Positions 56,539-64,000 of a stretch of DNA of 64,000 nucleotides are shown here, piece after piece. The position numbers were made by a program, and so were the translations under genes. A model generated the notes under the pieces. It saw nothing but the letters and a program-made list of their open reading frames with translations, did no database searches and was not told where the DNA came from. Source of the stretch: Ectothiorhodospira haloalkaliphila ATCC 51935 (lineage in GTDB: Bacteria; Pseudomonadota; Gammaproteobacteria; Ectothiorhodospirales; Ectothiorhodospiraceae); assembly GCF_000633935.1 (NCBI RefSeq), contig NZ_KK214998.1:324451-388450 (forward strand), written 5' to 3'. Each line of letters starts with the position of its first letter. The first letter of the stretch is position 1.

Positions 56539-56832
56539 ATGCCCATCTACGAATACGAATGCAATGCCTGTGGCCACCGCATGGAGGCCATGCAGAAGAT
56601 TGCCGATGCCCCATTGGTGGACTGCCCCGCCTGCCACACGGCCGAACTGCGCAAACTGGTGTCGGCCAGCGCCTTTCGCCTAGGTGGTAGCGGCTGGTAC
56701 GAGACCGATTTCAAGAAGGACAACAAGCGCAATCTCAAGGAGGGTGACAAGGCCGCTCCCTGCGCCACCGACAGCAGTGCCAAATCCCCGGCCTGCAGCG
56801 CCTGTCCCGCTGCCGCCAACTCCGGGGGGTGA
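56539..56832 (+). CDS. FmdB-family zinc-ribbon protein
   Basis: 97 residues. The zinc ribbon of the FmdB regulatory-protein family is at the N-terminus (MPIYEYECNACGHRMEAMQKI, CPACHTAELRKLVSASAFRLGG). A C-terminal Cys-rich stretch (CATDSS...CSACPAAANSGG) is also common in these. The gene precedes DUF502 and aspS, a conserved gene set in gammaproteobacteria. Function is unproven; the family was first tied to amide/formamide gene regulation. Confidence 0.9.
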   Translation: MPIYEYECNACGHRMEAMQKIADAPLVDCPACHTAELRKLVSASAFRLGGSGWYETDFKKDNKRNLKEGDKAAPCATDSSAKSPACSACPAAANSGG

Positions 56833-56835
56833 TCC

Positions 56836-57492
56836 TTGTCGGACAAACACAGCGGACCCATGCAGAGCCTGCGACGCTACCTGATCGCAGGCCTGCTGGT
56901 CTGGGTGCCCCTGGTGGCCACCGCGGCCATCATCAAGTTCATCCTGGACGTGATGGATCGCACCCTGCTGCTGCTGCCGCCGGGGTTGCGACCGGAGGCC
57001 CTGCTGGGTTTCACCATCCCGGGCTTCGGGGTGGTGATCGCTGTGGTCATCGTCTTCACCACCGGCCTGGTGGTGGCCAACCTGCTGGGTCGCAAGCTGG
57101 TGGAGATCTGGGAGGCCATCCTGGCCCGTATCCCCCTGGTGAGCACCATCTACTCCGCCGTGAAGCAGGTGATGGAGACCCTGTTGGGGGCGGGCGGGGA
57201 ATCCTTCCGGCGGGTGCTGCTGGTGGAGTATCCCAGGAAGGGGATCTGGACCCTGGGCTTTCAGACCGGGGCCGGCATGGGCGAGGTGCAGGCGCGCACC
57301 GAAAAGGATGTGATCAGCGTCTTCATTCCCACCACACCCAACCCCACTTCTGGCTTCATCATCCTTGTGCCTCGGGACGAGGTGGTGGTGCTCGACATGT
57401 CGGTGGAGGACGGCCTCAAGTTCGTCATGTCCCTGGGCGTGGTGGTGCCCCGCTACCCCCCGGTCAAGAAGGGCGAGACGGGGGCGAAGTGA
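56836..57492 (+). CDS. DUF502 membrane protein
   Basis: 218 residues from TTG 56836 (an alternative ATG 56860 fits as well: [11 protein letters not shown]). Two N-terminal membrane helices ([44 protein letters not shown]) and a soluble domain with the DUF502 marks [16 protein letters not shown] and [20 protein letters not shown]. Unknown function. Follows fmdB by 3 bases and precedes aspS by 109. Confidence 0.9.
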   Translation: MSDKHSGPMQSLRRYLIAGLLVWVPLVATAAIIKFILDVMDRTLLLLPPGLRPEALLGFTIPGFGVVIAVVIVFTTGLVVANLLGRKLVEIWEAILARIPLVSTIYSAVKQVMETLLGAGGESFRRVLLVEYPRKGIWTLGFQTGAGMGEVQARTEKDVISVFIPTTPNPTSGFIILVPRDEVVVLDMSVEDGLKFVMSLGVVVPRYPPVKKGETGAK

Positions 57493-57521
57493 GGCCGCGG
57501 CGCCAGGCGCCTTCCCCTGGA

Positions 57522-57542
57522 CTTGCCACCCCAATTGGCAAG
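57522..57542 (+). other. Small hairpin before aspS
   Basis: CTTGCCA (57522-57528) and TGGCAAG (57536-57542) pair around a 7-base loop, about 60 bases before the aspS ATG. Not followed by T's; role unclear. Confidence 0.3.
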
Positions 57543-57601
57543 ACCGTACCATTACCGGTTTTCCACAGCCTCAATCATTCAGGACACTCCAGGAATCCCC
57601 C

Positions 57602-59389
57602 ATGCGCTCCCATTACTGCGGTATCGTCGATGAGTCCCTGCTCGACCAGGAAGTGACACTGTGCGGCTGGGTCAATCGCCGCCGGGACCATGGGGGCGTG
57701 ATCTTTGTCGATCTGCGTGACCGTGAGGGGTTGGTGCAGGTGGTCTTCGACCCGGACCGGGCCGATGTCTTCGCCACCGCCGAGCGCATTCGCAGCGAAT
57801 ACGTGCTGAAGGTGACCGGCCGGGTGCGTCGTCGTCCGGAAGGTACGGTGAACACCGATCTGCGCACCGGCGCCATCGAAGTGCTGGGCACCGGGCTGAC
57901 CGTGCTCAACACCTCCGAGACCCCACCCTTCCAGCTGGATGAGGACGACGTGGGCGAGGAGACCCGCCTGCGCTACCGTTATGTGGATCTGCGCCGCCCC
58001 ACCATGCAGAGGCGTCTGCAGATGCGTGCCCAGATCACCGGCGTATTGCGCCGGTTCCTGGAAGGGCATGACTTCCTCGATATCGAGACCCCGATGCTCA
58101 CCAAGGCCACGCCCGAAGGGGCGCGGGATTACCTGGTGCCCAGCCGCACCCATCCCGGCAGTTTCTTCGCGCTGCCCCAGTCGCCGCAGCTGTTCAAGCA
58201 GTTGCTGATGATGTCGGGGCTGGACCGCTACTACCAGATCGTGCGCTGCTTCCGGGACGAAGACCTGCGCGCCGACCGTCAGCCCGAGTTCACCCAGCTG
58301 GATATCGAGACCTCCTTCATGGATGAGGAAGGCATCATGACCCTCATGGAGGAAATGATGCGCGAACTCTTCGCCCAGGTGCTGGAAGTGCCCCTGCACA
58401 CCCCCTTCCAGCGCATGACCTATGCCGAGGCCATGCGCCGCTTTGGCTCCGACAAGCCGGACCTGCGCATCCCCCTGGAACTGACGGAGCTCACTGACGT
58501 GATGGCGCCGGTGGAGTTCAAGGTGTTCTCCGGCCCCGCCAAGGATCCCCATGGCCGCGTGGCGGCCCTGCGTCTGCCCAAGGGTGGTGATCTCACCCGT
58601 AAGGAAATCGACGACTACACCCAGTTCGTGGGGCGTTATGGTGCCAAGGGCCTGGCCTATATCAAGGTCAACGACGTCAATGCGGGGCGAGAGGGACTGC
58701 AATCTCCCATCCTCAAGTTCCTGCCGGACGAGGTGGTGGTGGAGATCCTCAACCGCACCGAGGCCGAGGATGGCGACCTGATCTTCTTTGGTGCCGACAA
58801 GGCCCGTGTGGTGAACGAGGCCCTGGGTGCCCTGCGGGTCAAGCTGGGTCATGATCGCCATCTGGTGGCGCGCGGCTGGCGCCCCCTGTGGGTGGTGGAC
58901 TTCCCCATGTTCGAGATGGACGACAAGGACAACCGCTGGGTGGCCCTGCACCATCCCTTCACCGCGCCCCGGGTGGATAACCCCGACGAGCTGGCCGGCG
59001 ATCCCGGTCACCTGGTCTCCCGGGCATACGACCTGGTGCTCAACGGCACGGAAGTGGGCGGCGGTTCGGTGCGTATCCACAACATGGCCATGCAGCAGAA
59101 GGTGTTCGAACTGCTGGGCATCGGCGAGACCGAGGCCCGGGAGAAGTTCGGCTTCCTGCTGGATGCCCTGAAGTACGGCTGCCCGCCGCACGGCGGTATC
59201 GCCTTCGGCCTGGATCGCCTGGTCATGCTCATGACCGGCGCCCAGTCCATCCGCGACGTCATGGCCTTCCCCAAGACCCAGACCGCCGCCTGCCCCCTCA
59301 CCCAGGCCCCCGCCGAGGTCAGCGAGGCCCAGTTGCGGGAACTGAACATCCGCCTGCGGCAAACGGCAGCGGACAAGAAGGAGGGCTGA
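57602..59389 (+). CDS. aspS: Aspartyl-tRNA synthetase
   Basis: Class IIb synthetase. 595 residues from ATG 57602 ([24 protein letters not shown]). N-terminal OB anticodon domain to about 110, motif 1 around the [23 protein letters not shown] region, motif 2 [18 protein letters not shown], bacterial GAD insertion domain, motif 3 [13 protein letters not shown]. Third gene of the fmdB-DUF502-aspS set. Confidence 0.97.
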   Translation: MRSHYCGIVDESLLDQEVTLCGWVNRRRDHGGVIFVDLRDREGLVQVVFDPDRADVFATAERIRSEYVLKVTGRVRRRPEGTVNTDLRTGAIEVLGTGLTVLNTSETPPFQLDEDDVGEETRLRYRYVDLRRPTMQRRLQMRAQITGVLRRFLEGHDFLDIETPMLTKATPEGARDYLVPSRTHPGSFFALPQSPQLFKQLLMMSGLDRYYQIVRCFRDEDLRADRQPEFTQLDIETSFMDEEGIMTLMEEMMRELFAQVLEVPLHTPFQRMTYAEAMRRFGSDKPDLRIPLELTELTDVMAPVEFKVFSGPAKDPHGRVAALRLPKGGDLTRKEIDDYTQFVGRYGAKGLAYIKVNDVNAGREGLQSPILKFLPDEVVVEILNRTEAEDGDLIFFGADKARVVNEALGALRVKLGHDRHLVARGWRPLWVVDFPMFEMDDKDNRWVALHHPFTAPRVDNPDELAGDPGHLVSRAYDLVLNGTEVGGGSVRIHNMAMQQKVFELLGIGETEAREKFGFLLDALKYGCPPHGGIAFGLDRLVMLMTGAQSIRDVMAFPKTQTAACPLTQAPAEVSEAQLRELNIRLRQTAADKKEG

Positions 59390-59457
59390 CCGGCCCGCTC
59401 GACCCGAAGACCCCTTCCCCGATGCCGGGAAAAGGGGCCAGACCCCGTTTCCCCAAA

Positions 59458-59498
59458 GAGCTCCTCTCCCGCTGGCGGGAGAGGGGTTGGGGTGAGGG
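59458..59498. repeat. GC-rich intergenic palindrome, family A
   Basis: CTCTCCCGC-TG-GCGGGAGAGG hairpin followed by GGTTGGGGTGAGGG. It matches the element at 49741-49781 almost base for base. It sits in the 279-base gap before soeA; the rest of the gap is AT-richer, with no certain promoter. Confidence 0.85.
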
Positions 59499-59668
59499 TG
59501 GCGGGGACTGACTGCCCCCCTTTTCCGCCTCACTTATACCCAAATCAAAAACTTCCCTTTGAGTTGGTGCCCCGCAACCGGCACACTTTCACACCTGGAT
59601 TCTGCTAAAAACTACCCTGAGCGAATCATCACCACACCCTACATAACCATAACGACAGGTGACGGGGC

Positions 59669-62569
59669 ATGAAGGCACTGCCGAAGTTCGAAGACCATTC
59701 CCGACAGGACACCCGGTACACCACTTGCTACATGTGCGCCTGTCGCTGCGGCATCAAGGTCACCGTCGAAGACAACAAGGTCCGCTACATCCAGGGCAAC
59801 CGCAACCATCCGGTGAACAAGGGCGTGCTCTGTGCCAAGGGCAACGCCGGCATCATGAAGCAGCAGTCCCCGGCGAGGTTGCAGCAACCCCTGATGCGCA
59901 AGCCCGGTACCGAACGGGGGGAGGGGGAGTTTGAACCCATCTCCTGGCACGATGCCCTGAATCTGCTCACCGATCGCCTGGCGAAGATCCGCTCCACCGA
60001 TCCCAAGAAGCTGGCCTTCTTCACCGGTCGCGACCAGATGCAGGCGCTGACCGGCCTGTGGGCCACCCAGTTCGGTACCATCAACTGGGCTGCCCATGGC
60101 GGGTTCTGCTCCGTGAACATGGCCTCGGCGGGGCTTTACACCATGGGGCATGCCTTCTGGGAATTCGGCGACCCGGACTGGGAACGCACCAAATATTTCA
60201 TGCTCTGGGGCGTTGCGGAGGACCATGCCTCCAATCCCATCAAGATGGGCATCGAGCAGATCAAGCGCCGCGGCGCCAAGTTCGTCTCCGTGAACCCGGT
60301 GCGCACCGGCTATCAGGCCGTGGCCGACGAGTGGGTCGCCATCCGTCCGGGCACCGATGGGTTGCTGGCTCTGGCCATGATCCACGTGCTGCTGCGCAAC
60401 GACTGCATCGACCAGGCCTTCCTGGTGCGCTACACCAACGCCCCCTGGCTGGTGGTGGACACCCCGGGGCAAAAGGGGCACGGCCTCATCCTGCGGGACA
60501 AGAAGGGCAAGCCCCTGTGCTGGGATCAGGATACGAACGCCGTCACCGACGCCTCCCAGGTGGAAATCCAGCCGGCCCTGTTCGGTGAATACACCGCACC
60601 CGACGGTCGCCCGGTGAAGACGGTCATGACCCTGCTGGCCGAACGCTATCTCAATGCCCAGTATGCGCCGGAGAACGTGGCCGATCGTTGCGGCGTGCCC
60701 GCCGAACAGATCGAGCGTCTGGCCCTGGAGATGGCCCATGTGGCCTTCAAGGAGACCATCGAGATCGAATGCCAGTGGACCGATGCCTACGGCCGCACCC
60801 ATGATCGCTTCGTGGGTCGCCCCGTCTCCATGCACGCCATGCGGGGCATCTCCGCCCACTCCAACGGTTTTCAGACCTGTCGCGCCATCCACCTGCTGCA
60901 GATCCTCATGGGCACCATCGACGTGCCCGGTGGGCATCTGTCCAAGCCGCCGTATCCCAAGCACATCCCGCCGGGCATCAAGCCGGCCCGGGAGATGGCC
61001 CCCAACACTCCCCTCAAGAGCCCACCGCTGGGTTTCCCCACCGGCCCCGAGGACCTGGTGATCGACAAGCAGGGCAACCCCCTGCGCATCGACAAGGCCT
61101 ATTCCTGGGACGCACCCATGGCCAACCACGGCCTGATGCACATGGTGATCACCAATGCGGTGAAGGGAGACCCTTACCCCATCGACACCCTGATCCTGTT
61201 CATGGCCAACATGAGCTGGAATTCCACCATGAACACCAGCCAGGTGATGGACATGCTGCGGGAGAAGGGTGAGGACGGGGAGTACAAGATTCCCTTCCTG
61301 GTGGTGTCCGACGCCTTTCACTCGGAGACGGTCAACTTCGCCGATCTGGTGCTGCCGGATTGCACCTATCTGGAGCGGCACGACACCATCTCCATGCTGG
61401 ACCGCCCCATCTCCGAACCCCATGCCGCGGCGGATTCCATCCGCCAGCCCATCCTGGAGAAGGACCGGGACGTGCGCCCCTGGCAGGAAGTGCTGGTGGA
61501 TCTGGCCGGGCGGCTCAAATTCCCGGCGTTCACCGGTGAGGATGGCAAGCCCCGATACACCTCCTATCAGGACTTCATCGTCAACTTCCAGAAAGAGCCG
61601 GGCATCGGTTTCCTGGCGGGTTGGCGTGGCGAAAACGGGGATCAGGACCTGCGCGGCGATCCCAATCCGCAGCAATGGGAGGCGTACGCCAAGAACCAGT
61701 GCTTCTTCGTGCATCACCTGGAAGACAGTCAGAAATACTACCGCTACTGCAACCAGGATTACCTGACCCTGGCCCGGCATGCGGGCTGGGTGGGGTCCAC
61801 CGATCCCATCGTGCTGGAGTTGTATTCCGAGACTCAGCAGCGCTTCAAGCTGGCAGGGCAGGGGCTGTACGACGGGCCATGCCCCACCCGCGAGGAACAC
61901 AAGGACCGACTCACCCGCTACTTTGATCCATTGCCCATCTGGCATCCCCCGCTGGAGCATGATCGCGTCGATGCCGATGCGTATCCCTTCCATGCCATCA
62001 CCCAGCGGCCCATGTTCATGTACCACTCCTGGGATTCACAAAACGCCTGGCTGCGGCAGATCTGCGCCGGTAATCGCCTTTACATGAACCGGGGGCGGGC
62101 CCACTCCATGGGCATCGAGGACGATGCCTGGGTATGGGTGGAGTCTCATCATGGTCGCATCCGTGCCCAGGTGAAACTGATCGAGGCGGTGGAACCGGAC
62201 ACGGTCTGGACCTGGAACGCCATCGGCAAGCAGGCGGGCGCCTGGGGGTTGTCGGCGGATGCGGATGAATCCCGCAAGGGCTTTCTGCTCAACCACCTGA
62301 TCTCGGAATTACTCCCCCAGAAGGGAGACGGGCTGGACAATGTCACCAATTCCGACCCTGTCACCGGTCAGGCGGCCTGGTATGACCTGCGTGTGAAGAT
62401 TACCCCCGCCAAACCAGGCGAGGTGGGTTCCTGGCCCCAGTTCGATCAGGTGAAACCCCTGCCCGGGATGGCGGTATCTCCCAGCGCCTTGCGCTATCAG
62501 ACGCACCGCGCCGTGAACCTGAAGCGCAGCCTCTGGGATGTGCTCATGCGGGGCAAGCACCGGCGGTAA
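59669..62569 (+). CDS. soeA: Sulfite:quinone oxidoreductase molybdopterin subunit (SoeA type)
   Basis: 966 residues of the molybdopterin oxidoreductase (DMSO reductase) superfamily. N-terminal 4Fe-4S motif C20-x2-C23-x3-C27-x27-C55 (CYMCACRC ... GVLCAKG). A candidate Mo-ligand cysteine is C147 (GGFCSVNMAS). The C-terminal molydopterin-dinucleotide-binding domain is present (RGRAHSMGIEDDAWVWVES). No Tat signal, so it stays in the cytoplasm. Together with the ferredoxin subunit and DmsC-like anchor it fits SoeABC, which oxidises sulfite to sulfate in purple sulfur bacteria. Polysulfide or other reductase roles are less likely but not excluded by sequence. Confidence 0.87.
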   Translation: MKALPKFEDHSRQDTRYTTCYMCACRCGIKVTVEDNKVRYIQGNRNHPVNKGVLCAKGNAGIMKQQSPARLQQPLMRKPGTERGEGEFEPISWHDALNLLTDRLAKIRSTDPKKLAFFTGRDQMQALTGLWATQFGTINWAAHGGFCSVNMASAGLYTMGHAFWEFGDPDWERTKYFMLWGVAEDHASNPIKMGIEQIKRRGAKFVSVNPVRTGYQAVADEWVAIRPGTDGLLALAMIHVLLRNDCIDQAFLVRYTNAPWLVVDTPGQKGHGLILRDKKGKPLCWDQDTNAVTDASQVEIQPALFGEYTAPDGRPVKTVMTLLAERYLNAQYAPENVADRCGVPAEQIERLALEMAHVAFKETIEIECQWTDAYGRTHDRFVGRPVSMHAMRGISAHSNGFQTCRAIHLLQILMGTIDVPGGHLSKPPYPKHIPPGIKPAREMAPNTPLKSPPLGFPTGPEDLVIDKQGNPLRIDKAYSWDAPMANHGLMHMVITNAVKGDPYPIDTLILFMANMSWNSTMNTSQVMDMLREKGEDGEYKIPFLVVSDAFHSETVNFADLVLPDCTYLERHDTISMLDRPISEPHAAADSIRQPILEKDRDVRPWQEVLVDLAGRLKFPAFTGEDGKPRYTSYQDFIVNFQKEPGIGFLAGWRGENGDQDLRGDPNPQQWEAYAKNQCFFVHHLEDSQKYYRYCNQDYLTLARHAGWVGSTDPIVLELYSETQQRFKLAGQGLYDGPCPTREEHKDRLTRYFDPLPIWHPPLEHDRVDADAYPFHAITQRPMFMYHSWDSQNAWLRQICAGNRLYMNRGRAHSMGIEDDAWVWVESHHGRIRAQVKLIEAVEPDTVWTWNAIGKQAGAWGLSADADESRKGFLLNHLISELLPQKGDGLDNVTNSDPVTGQAAWYDLRVKITPAKPGEVGSWPQFDQVKPLPGMAVSPSALRYQTHRAVNLKRSLWDVLMRGKHRR

Positions 62570-62575
62570 ACCGGG

Positions 62576-62616
62576 CCCTCACCCCAACCCCTCTCCCGCG
62601 AGCGGGAGAGGGGCTC
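62576..62616. repeat. GC-rich intergenic palindrome, family A
   Basis: GCCCTCACCCCAACCCCTCT then a CCCGCGAGCGGG hairpin and AGAGGGGCTC, in the opposite orientation to 49741 and 59458. Between soeA and soeB. Confidence 0.85.
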
Positions 62617-62650
62617 TAAACTTTCTTCTCCCCCAAGGGGTGAGAACTAA

Positions 62651-62693
62651 CGCCCCCTTCTCCCCTCGGGGGAGAAGGGACGGGGATGAGGGG
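62651..62693. repeat. GC-rich intergenic palindrome, family B
   Basis: CCTTCTCCCCTC and GGGGGAGAAGG hairpin with a GACGGGGATGAGGGG tail. It pairs with the family-A element 35 bases upstream, the same A-then-B order as after soeB. Confidence 0.8.
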
Positions 62694-62740
62694 AGCGGAG
62701 GGCACATGCCTTCGAGGCAGACGACTTGAGGAGTGAATCA

Positions 62741-63436
62741 ATGCGATTGGGTCTGGTAATCGACCTGGACACCTGCGTGGGCTGCCATGCCTGCGCCGTG
62801 GCCTGTAAACAGTGGAACACCTCCGGCACCACCGGACCACTGACCGATATCGCCGCCTATGGCGCTGAGCCCAGTGGCGTCTGGTTCAATCGCATCCGCC
62901 ACTACGAGGTGGGCGATTACCCCAACAACAAGACCGTCAACATGCCCATGTCCTGCATGCACTGCGAGGATGCGGACTGCGTGACCGTATGCCCCACGGG
63001 CGCCTCCTACAAGCGCAAGGAGGATGGCATCGTTCTGGTGGATCAGGACAAATGCATGGGCTGCAACCTGTGCGCCTGGGCCTGCCCCTATGGTGCTCGG
63101 GAGCTGGATCCCGTGGATGGGGTGATGAAAAAATGCACCCTGTGCATCGACCGTATCTACGACGAGACCCTGGAGCCTGAGGATCGTCAGCCCGCCTGCG
63201 TGATCACCTGTCCGGCCCATGCCCGTTTCTTCGGTGACCTGGATGATCCCGATTCCCAGGTGAGCCGCCTGACGCGGGAACGGGCCGGGCAGACGCTCAT
63301 GCCCGAGTTGGGTTACAAGCCCACCAACACCTATCTGCCGCCACGCGTCACCCGGCCGGTGCCCACGGACGATGTGCGGCGCAAGAGCCTGATCAGCAGC
63401 GTGAAGGAATGGGTGAATCAGGCCATTGTTCGTTGA
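62741..63436 (+). CDS. soeB: Sulfite:quinone oxidoreductase iron-sulfur subunit (SoeB type)
   Basis: 231 residues from ATG 62741 (GAGGAGTGAATCA upstream). Four ferredoxin-type cysteine groups: CVGCHACAVACKQW, CMHCEDADCVTVCPTGASYK, CMGCNLCAWACPYGAREL and CTLCIDR...CVITCPAHARFFGDL. This is the DmsB/PsrB-like electron-transfer subunit carrying 4Fe-4S clusters between the Mo subunit and the membrane anchor. No signal peptide, consistent with a cytoplasmic enzyme. Confidence 0.9.
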   Translation: MRLGLVIDLDTCVGCHACAVACKQWNTSGTTGPLTDIAAYGAEPSGVWFNRIRHYEVGDYPNNKTVNMPMSCMHCEDADCVTVCPTGASYKRKEDGIVLVDQDKCMGCNLCAWACPYGARELDPVDGVMKKCTLCIDRIYDETLEPEDRQPACVITCPAHARFFGDLDDPDSQVSRLTRERAGQTLMPELGYKPTNTYLPPRVTRPVPTDDVRRKSLISSVKEWVNQAIVR

Positions 63437-63447
63437 TGTGGACCTCG

Positions 63448-63488
63448 GCCCTCACCCCGACCCCTCTCCCACCAGCGGGAGAGGGGCT
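63448..63488. repeat. GC-rich intergenic palindrome, family A
   Basis: GCCCTCACCCCGACCCCTCT with the CCCACCAGCGGGAGAGGGG hairpin; one-base differences from the 62576 copy. Between soeB and soeC. Confidence 0.85.
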
Positions 63489-63520
63489 CAAGGGCTTCCC
63501 TGCAGGCGCGGAGACCCAGA

Positions 63521-63561
63521 CTCCCTTCTCCCCTCCGGGGAGAAGGGCCGGGGATGAGGGG
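63521..63561. repeat. GC-rich intergenic palindrome, family B
   Basis: CTTCTCCCCTCCGGGGAGAAGG hairpin arms with a GCCGGGGATGAGGGG tail. Like 62651-62693, downstream of a family-A copy. Confidence 0.8.
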
Positions 63562-63623
63562 GCGGCCGGCACGCTGCCCTTCGACCCGGGAGCAGACCAG
63601 AGCAACCAACAGGATGACACTCC

Positions 63624-64000
63624 ATGCACCCAGCCCTTTCCGTGATCTTCTTCACCGTGCTCTCCGGGGCCGGCTATGGCCTGTTCATGCTGGTGGCCGT
63701 GCTGCACCTGACCGGCAGCTACCCCGACGCCTCCAGCGGTGAGCTGCAAACGCAACTGGCCGTGGCCCTGGTGCTGATCACCATCGGGCTCTTGTCATCC
63801 AGTCTGCATCTGCACAACCCCCGCAATGCCTGGCGGGCGTTCATGCGGGTGCGCACTTCCTGGCTCTCCCGGGAGGCGGTGCTGGCCGTGGCCTTTTATC
63901 CCTTTGCCCTGTGGTATGCCTGGGAGGTTCGCGCCACCGGTGGTGATGTGGGGCAGGCGGGCATGATCATGGGCGTGATCGCCGTGCTGCTGGCAGGGCT
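63624..64000 (+). CDS. soeC: Sulfite:quinone oxidoreductase membrane anchor (SoeC type), partial
   Basis: The frame begins at ATG 63624 and runs off the window end after about 125 codons. It encodes membrane helices (VIFFTVLSGAGYGLFMLVAVLHL; LAVALVLITIGLLSSSLHL) and the DmsC-family motif HNPRNAWRAFMRVRTSWLSREAV. In SoeABC this subunit anchors the enzyme and passes electrons to quinone. Third gene of the operon; the C-terminal half is outside the window. Confidence 0.88.
   Translation, partial: MHPALSVIFFTVLSGAGYGLFMLVAVLHLTGSYPDASSGELQTQLAVALVLITIGLLSSSLHLHNPRNAWRAFMRVRTSWLSREAVLAVAFYPFALWYAWEVRATGGDVGQAGMIMGVIAVLLAG

Noticed and set aside
59639-62026. 795-codon open frame opposite soeA
   Set aside because: Antisense shadow of the molybdopterin subunit gene with no recognisable domain.
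59458-63561. CRISPR array formed by the repeats around soeABC
   Set aside because: Few copies, irregular spacing of tens to thousands of bases, internal palindromes, no cas genes.

Overview
The window is GC-rich, densely packed gammaproteobacterial chromosome. Gene order matches gammaproteobacterial blocks throughout: miaB-phoH-ybeY-corC-lnt, leuS-lptE-holA-proA-nadD-rsfS-rlmH, maf-rng-yhdP-nit-tldD-pmbA, purM-purN and hda. A cytoplasmic SoeABC-type sulfite:quinone oxidoreductase and a DsrE-family protein point to a sulfur-oxidising lineage. My best guess is Chromatiales/Ectothiorhodospiraceae, inferred from gene content rather than from a search.

Layout. 1-2430: 3' part of a 23S rRNA gene, 5S rRNA and a strong terminator. 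2513-6091: divergent uvrA and ssb. 6092-6513: Pseudomonas-type REP palindromes. 6514-29765: a nearly unbroken plus-strand housekeeping run covering tRNA modification, ribosome maturation, lipoprotein acylation, LPS-transport assembly, DNA polymerase delta, proline and NAD synthesis, RNase G, the AsmA-like YhdP and the TldD/PmbA protease pair. 29822-33759 (minus): a lipoamide-dehydrogenase-like flavoprotein, a DUF3108 protein, purN and purM. 33960-42322: DUF2066, a CDP-alcohol phosphatidyltransferase, hda, wrbA, two small lipoproteins (one LysM), acylphosphatase, an HDOD protein and a DUF1631 protein.

42419-47730 is a five-gene branched-chain-amino-acid-type (HAAT) ABC transporter operon. Its last ATPase gene encodes an unusual fusion: a hemerythrin-like HHE di-iron domain of about 165 residues in front of a complete LivF ATPase. 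This is the most unusual object in the window; it suggests an uptake system gated by O2, NO or redox state.

47792-59389: proS, a two-gene RND efflux system behind an AT-rich palindromic operator/promoter, an SDR, a Phd/VapC-type toxin-antitoxin pair, a DsrE-family protein, and fmdB-DUF502-aspS. 59669-64000: soeA, soeB and the start of soeC (cut by the window edge), with GC-rich palindromic repeats in every gap around them. No tRNA, CRISPR array, insertion sequence or prophage gene was recognised.
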